Shown piece by piece: positions 9,057 to 12,596 of a stretch of DNA of 12,596 nucleotides. The stretch is from the NCBI RefSeq assembly GCF_000330505.1, contig NW_004191876.1, forward strand, positions 179,879 to 192,474. Reading direction: 5' to 3'. How positions within the stretch are numbered: position 1 is the stretch's first letter; each line of letters opens with the position of its first letter. The stretch comes from Entamoeba invadens IP1 (lineage: Eukaryota; Evosea; Mastigamoebida; Endamoebidae). The notes beneath the pieces were generated by a model. The model was not told the DNA's origin, searched no databases, and saw only the letters and a program-made list of their open reading frames with translations. The position numbers were made by a program, and so were the translations under genes.

Positions 9057-10700
9057 TTATTTGAACATAGTATCTAAATCAACATTAGTAAGTAGTTCAA
9101 CTTTATTTGGTGATAATGACCACATAGCATCATTTAATAAAATAATATTAATAGCATTAGTAATAACTGAACCAGTTGATCCACTTGGTTTAATATATGG
9201 ATTATAATCTCCAAACATAGGTGTTGTTTGAAGTGTTAATTGAATATTTGATATAAAATATAAACCATCAAATAAGCATCCAGAACCATATCTTTCTAAA
9301 GGAATTGACATCATAAAATCAGTAGCATCACTTGTTTATTTAACATGTTTAGATGAATCATTAGTATTTTCAGAATACTCATTAAATGTTAAACTATTAA
9401 TTATAGATTGAGGAGCTGCAAATAATGTATCAAAATTGGTATTTGCTAATTGGAATTCACTAAATTCAATTGATAATGTATCCATCTGTTGATCTGGTAT
9501 AGTTCTGTTTGCTGTTATAACTTTAATATCACTAATATGTGGATTTTTAGATACAGTACATTGATTATTAGTTCTTGGAAATAAGAAGAATAACATACTA
9601 GTATTTAAATATGACATCATATTTGAACAATTAATTTTAGATGGTGTTTGATTTGGTGGAAAATCATATTCAGTTGTTATTTGAGCTGGAACATATAATG
9701 GTTGTTCACTATATCTATCATATAATTCTCTTAATACTGAATCCTTAACATTAAATCCATTAATAACAGATTGAAATAGTGTGCAAGTACTTTCTTGAAT
9801 TTGAACTGTTCCAGTAAACTGAGAATAACTATTTCCACTTGAGAAATAACAATAACCAAGCATAAGTGATTTATCACCAATTTGTGTAAATTCTTTAGAC
9901 ACACCTTTCATATAAGTAGAAGTTGAACATGTAATTTTATCAAATGCTAAATGATTTTCATTAAATTCAACACATAATATTGCTGGATTAACCTGACAAT
10001 AAACAAAAATTTGAGTAATTCTTTTTTAGTATCCAATTCAAATTCATTAAATATAGCATTTGGATATGAAGTAAATGATTGTAAAGGCAAGAAATTATCT
10101 AAAGAAATTATCAATTTCATTTCATCATCAAATGTTGAATTTATAAGCAAATCATCAACTTTAACATACATACCACATACATTATTTTTATGTTCAAAAG
10201 CATTTTTCCAAGCTGTATAAACACCAGCTCTAGAATCCTTTTTCTTGTTGAGTTCTACACATTCCAGAAATAGTTTTTTTGTATATCATCTTAGTGTTTT
10301 CATAATATGTAGTTCCATTTTTCCAATTAGTTTTCATACTGTCTAGCCATTGAGTAGAGTCTTTTAAACAAATAAATAACATACAAGCATCAGATTCTTT
10401 TTCTACAGATGTAGTTGCAGTTCTTGCTTCATCTAGAACTAATTTAAGTCTTAATTTAATTGTTGCACTCAAATAACTCTTATCAATATTAGTAATATGA
10501 AAAGATGGATCTGTTATCGCTATTTTAGAATGAGCATTACTATTAAATGGAACTTGTTGTTGATAAGCATTTACAGTAATCATTCTTGCATCATAAACAC
10601 CATCATTAGATGTGATTATTTTCTGTTGTTCATCGAAATATTTTAGGATATCTCCTCTATTAGCATCTTCTAAAACTGAAGGAATTCTTATGTTAGACAT
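9057..10700 (-). pseudogene. Major-capsid-like gene, about 548 codons, damaged
   Basis: ATG 10700 to TAA 9057-9059 spans 1644 bases. One frame is used for 10700-10255 and again from about 10020 to the end. The segment between reads in the next frame, so two compensating indels near 10250 and 10020 are needed. One in-frame TAA lies at 9336-9338 (HVK-x-TSDATD). The protein begins MSNIRIPSVLEDANRGDIL, then shows many beta strands (ITDPSFHITNIDKSYL, KLRLKLVL), and is rich in Asn and Thr. Length, beta content and position beside a fibre-like gene and an integrase fit a double jelly-roll capsid of the Polinton-like group. I see no single diagnostic motif, so the assignment rests on size, texture and context. 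It is the best preserved long gene here apart from these lesions. The TAA end is followed closely by the next gene, so TAA must stop translation here. Confidence 0.6.
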
Positions 10701-10736
10701 TTATTAAGTGAAAAAATTGAATTTTAAATATTTTAA
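10701..10736. promoter_or_regulatory. Shared divergent promoter gap, 36 bases
   Basis: The capsid-like gene starts leftward at 10700 and a small basic gene starts rightward at 10737. All bidirectional 5' signals must fit in or near this A/T-only-rich gap, which includes the near-palindrome TTTTAAATATTTTAAA just before the right-hand ATG. No classical TATA or initiator element can be distinguished from the background. Confidence 0.45.
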
Positions 10737-11033
10737 ATGCGACAACCAGGATATTATAAACGTCTTAAAAACTTTGCAAATACAATTCTCGAAGGAGGCC
10801 GAAAAGTATCAAAAACATATGGAAACATAATGAATAAAGTTACCAATATAGCTAAACCAATAATAAACTCCGTTCCTTTAGTTGGACCATTTATCAGTAA
10901 TATCGCTGATAAAAAGTTTCAAACATATAGTAATTTTGGAGATAAAATGGTTGATGTAATTAAAGAATCAGATCCTCTTAATTCATTAATAGAATTTGGT
11001 AATAATAATCTTAAGAATATATGGATTAGGTAA
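10737..11033 (+). CDS. Short basic amphipathic protein, 98 residues, possible internal virion protein
   Basis: Intact from ATG 10737 to TAA 11031-11033. The first 35 residues are basic (GYYKRLKNFANTILEGGRKV). A central Pro/Gly-containing hydrophobic segment follows (IAKPIINSVPLVGPFIS), then an amphipathic helix with NFGDKMVDVI. There is no signal peptide or full transmembrane helix. It resembles the next gene in layout: both have AKPI(I/L) followed by an aromatic-Gly-x-x-hydrophobic-Val-Asp motif, suggesting paralogues. Adenoviruses and adintoviruses carry small basic or amphipathic core and membrane-lytic proteins near their capsid genes, so such a role is a reasonable but unproven guess. 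It is divergent from the capsid-like gene and probably co-expressed with the two following genes. Confidence 0.6.
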   Translation: MRQPGYYKRLKNFANTILEGGRKVSKTYGNIMNKVTNIAKPIINSVPLVGPFISNIADKKFQTYSNFGDKMVDVIKESDPLNSLIEFGNNNLKNIWIR

Positions 11034-11056
11034 ATATCAATTATTATTTTTAATAA

Positions 11057-11290
11057 ATGGTAAAATCTCCTCTGTTTTGGCAGAAATTGAATATAATTAA
11101 GGATTTCATTCCTAAAGCGATTAAATGGACTAATGATAATATTATTAAACCTGCAAAACCAATATTGAAACCTATAATTGAAAACATCTCACCTGAATAT
11201 GGTAAATATATTAACAAAGCATTTGATTATGGTTCAGAAATAGTTGATAAAACTGTTACTTACTATAATAAAATTATGAAAAAAAAATGA
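11057..11290 (+). CDS. Short basic amphipathic protein, 77 residues, likely paralogue of its neighbour
   Basis: Intact from ATG 11057 to TGA 11288-11290, the only gene here ending in TGA. It starts MVKSPLFWQKLNIIKDFIPK. It has a lysine/proline hinge (KPAKPILKPII), then an amphipathic segment with FDYGSEIVDKTV, and ends in four lysines after NKIM-type helix. The hinge and the YGSEIVD motif parallel AKPII and FGDKMVD of the upstream protein, 24 bases away. A role as an internal capsid, DNA-condensing or membrane-active protein is inferred from charge and amphipathicity only. The next ORF begins inside its stop codon (ATGA). Confidence 0.6.
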   Translation: MVKSPLFWQKLNIIKDFIPKAIKWTNDNIIKPAKPILKPIIENISPEYGKYINKAFDYGSEIVDKTVTYYNKIMKKK

Positions 11291-11436
11291 TTATAGAAAA
11301 CATTAAATATAGTATTCAAGACTATATGATAATAATTCAAAATATATTTGGTCAACCTGTTAATTACAACATTGAAGATGTCTAGGTTCGAAGAATTGTA
11401 CGTCACTCAGTGACTCAGACACCTAATGTTATATAA
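11287..11436 (+). pseudogene. Small ORF overlapping the previous stop by ATGA, one internal TAG
   Basis: ATG 11287 shares bases with the TGA of the preceding gene. The frame codes 32 residues (MIIENIKYSIQDYMIIIQ, then FGQPVNYNIEDV) to a TAG at 11383-11385. It continues for 16 more codons, including VRRIVRHSVTQTP, to TAA 11434-11436. The tail is basic and looks coding, so the TAG may replace a sense codon such as Gln, or it may simply be the true end of a 32-residue peptide. No family is recognised. The ATGA overlap is unusual for a eukaryotic nuclear gene and could mean reinitiation, or chance. Confidence 0.4.
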
Positions 11437-11552
11437 AATACGTATTTTTTCATATTTATGTTATTGTTATATTTTTACCAAAAATAAAATATTAAAAAGA
11501 ATATATTATTTTTTGTACAAATTTTTTTGATACTTAGGTTCAAAGAACTGTA
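11377..11552. repeat. Imperfect 24-base direct repeat pair
   Basis: GATGTCTAGGTTCGAAGAATTGTA at 11377-11400 matches 11529-11552 at 19 of 24 positions. On the - strand both code QFFEP followed by Arg-His or Lys-Tyr, and the differences within QFFEP are synonymous (CAA/CAG and TTC/TTT). Beside the left copy lies a 13-base palindrome, GTCACTCAGTGAC (11402-11414). The pair may be a duplicated fragment of the small - strand ORF. Confidence 0.5.
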
Positions 11553-11601
11553 TTTATTCTGGATAAGACATTTGTAATTTAGTTAAATCTGGTGGGAACA
11601 T
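11506..11601 (-). pseudogene. Small - strand ORF, 31 codons with one internal TAA
   Basis: ATG 11601 lies eight bases beyond the stop of the 325-codon gene. It codes 15 residues (MFPPDLTKLQMSYPE) to TAA 11554-11556, then continues IQFFEPKYQKNLYKK to TAA 11506-11508. The basic end and the duplicated QFFEP segment favour reading through the TAA as an original sense codon. It may be a separate small gene or a frameshifted C-terminal extension of the upstream gene. No function can be proposed. Confidence 0.35.
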
Positions 11602-11608
11602 TTTAGTT

Positions 11609-12586
11609 TTAATTTGATGGAGCTTGTAGATAAGATATAACAAAATCCCTTATTTCAGTTAATTTATTTACAAATTGACTGACCAATTGTTGTAAATTGT
11701 TTAATGCAGTTATGAATCCATTTTTAGCATTAATATTATCAGGATCTTCAACATCTGGTACAAATAATTTTTATAAAACATTTGTTGGTATTCGTTTCAT
11801 AATTTCAATTATATTATTATTTATATCAACCATATTACTTTCAAATTTGGCATATTTATCAACACCTTTTCTGTATAATGTGTTATTTATAAATTCATTT
11901 ACGTTTACACTCAATAATGAAGCCATTAATGTAGAATACATAAATAATATACTTTGTTTAGTGTTAATCATATTTTTAGCTGCAATTTTTGCAACATTTG
12001 GATTTTTACTTAACGCATCTTTAATTGCGTTTTCGAACCATTTATAAACACTTGGTTTAGTTTGTGGTATTTTATCTTCACCACCATAAAATTGAAATTT
12101 TGCTTGTTTAACAACGTTAGATTTGTATTTATTAAATGATGTACCATTTTTTCCAATACGTTAGTCTTTTGAAATAGTAGTATAGTACACATAATAACTA
12201 TTTCGTTTATTTGGAATAAGTGAATAACCATTCAAATATCTAAGACGACCTTCTTCATCATATACACCAACATCTGGTATTTCATCATTATTTATATCAC
12301 TATTAAAAGCATGCATTCTATTCTGCTTAGCAAATACTTCTGCTTGTTTTGGATCTAACATTTTAGGATAAAATCTGATATCATATATATGATTAGCTTG
12401 ATTTGCTGGTAAATTTAAAATATATTTATTGTCGGGATTATTCATCATTGCTGATGAATCTGTTAGTACACCTGGTTCATCGCCATAAACTGGTTTATGT
12501 GTTCCTTTATTATAAGGAGTTCGTTTATATCGAATTGCACCTCGTGGTTTTTCAATTGTAAATCTCTTTAATGGTCTACCTACCAT
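11609..12586 (-). pseudogene. Unrecognised 325-codon gene with two in-frame TAA codons
   Basis: ATG 12586 to TAA 11609-11611 is one uninterrupted frame except for TAA at 12161-12163 (ISKD-x-RIGK) and 11771-11773 (TNVL-x-KLFV). The N-terminus is basic (MVGRPLKRFTIEKPRGAIRY). Around residues 50-130 there are compact motifs (YILNLPANQANHIYDIRFYP, DVGVYDEEGRLRYLNGYSL). The middle is lysine-rich. The end is a likely coiled coil (LNNLQQLVSQFVNKLTEIRDFV). Absence of any frameshift over 978 bases, with only TAA interruptions, is striking. The family is not recognised. Location beside capsid-like genes suggests a virion or assembly protein. It might be an expressed protein if UAA is read through, or a lightly decayed pseudogene. 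Only ten bases lie upstream in the window. Confidence 0.6.
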
Positions 12587-12596
12587 ATATTTTTTT

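Noticed and set aside
10011..10220. 69-codon + strand open frame
   Set aside because: Antisense shadow of the capsid-like gene in its frameshifted segment.
11697..12047. 116-codon + strand open frame resembling a membrane protein
   Set aside because: Antisense to the 325-codon - strand gene, whose frame is continuous here except for one TAA. The hydrophobicity is the usual antisense effect of Asn/Lys-rich codons.
12010..12231. 73-codon - strand open frame
   Set aside because: Overlaps the 325-codon gene in another frame and has no independent support.

Overview
The window looks like eukaryotic nuclear DNA from an unidentified host. It is very AT-rich, and its genes are monocistronic with no bacterial-style ribosome binding sites. 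The first 95 bases are the 3' end of a visibly GC-richer, lysine-rich gene, presumably a host gene. After them come about 3.6 kb of AT-rich DNA with no credible gene, only scattered imperfect repeats. I cannot name the host: the usual clues (introns, rRNA, complete host genes) are absent.

From about 3.7 kb to the right edge the window holds a decaying, integrated virus-like element of the Polinton/Maverick or Polinton-like-virus type. The firmest call is a retroviral-type (DDE/D) integrase of the Polinton kind on the + strand (about 6118-7215), broken by frameshifts and stops. To its right is a compact module that looks like virion genes. On the - strand are a major-capsid-like gene (10700-9057), a fibre-like gene with four 11-residue repeats (9018-8069), a 54-codon ORF (8066-7902) and a 45-residue single-span membrane protein (7845-7708). 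On the + strand are a beta-rich protein (7280-7653) and two short basic proteins that look like paralogues (10737-11033 and 11057-11290), followed by a small ORF overlapping the second by ATGA. A further - strand gene of 325 codons (12586-11609) with two internal TAA codons fills the right end. The capsid-like gene and the first basic gene diverge from a shared 36-base gap. Polinton DNA polymerase, packaging ATPase and protease are not visible and may lie beyond the right edge.

Left of the integrase (3687-5858) is a long, unrecognised + strand coding trace of about 720 codons. It needs four frame changes and carries 13 in-frame TAA, one TAG and one TGA. It ends in three 16-codon tandem repeats.

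The stop pattern is the main puzzle. Across the element, in-frame stops are nearly all TAA or TAG and often sit where glutamine would be comfortable, yet TAA also appears to end several neighbouring genes. C-to-T decay of CAA codons is the simplest reading. A reassigned or context-dependent UAR code, or assembly indels adding the frameshifts, are the alternatives.
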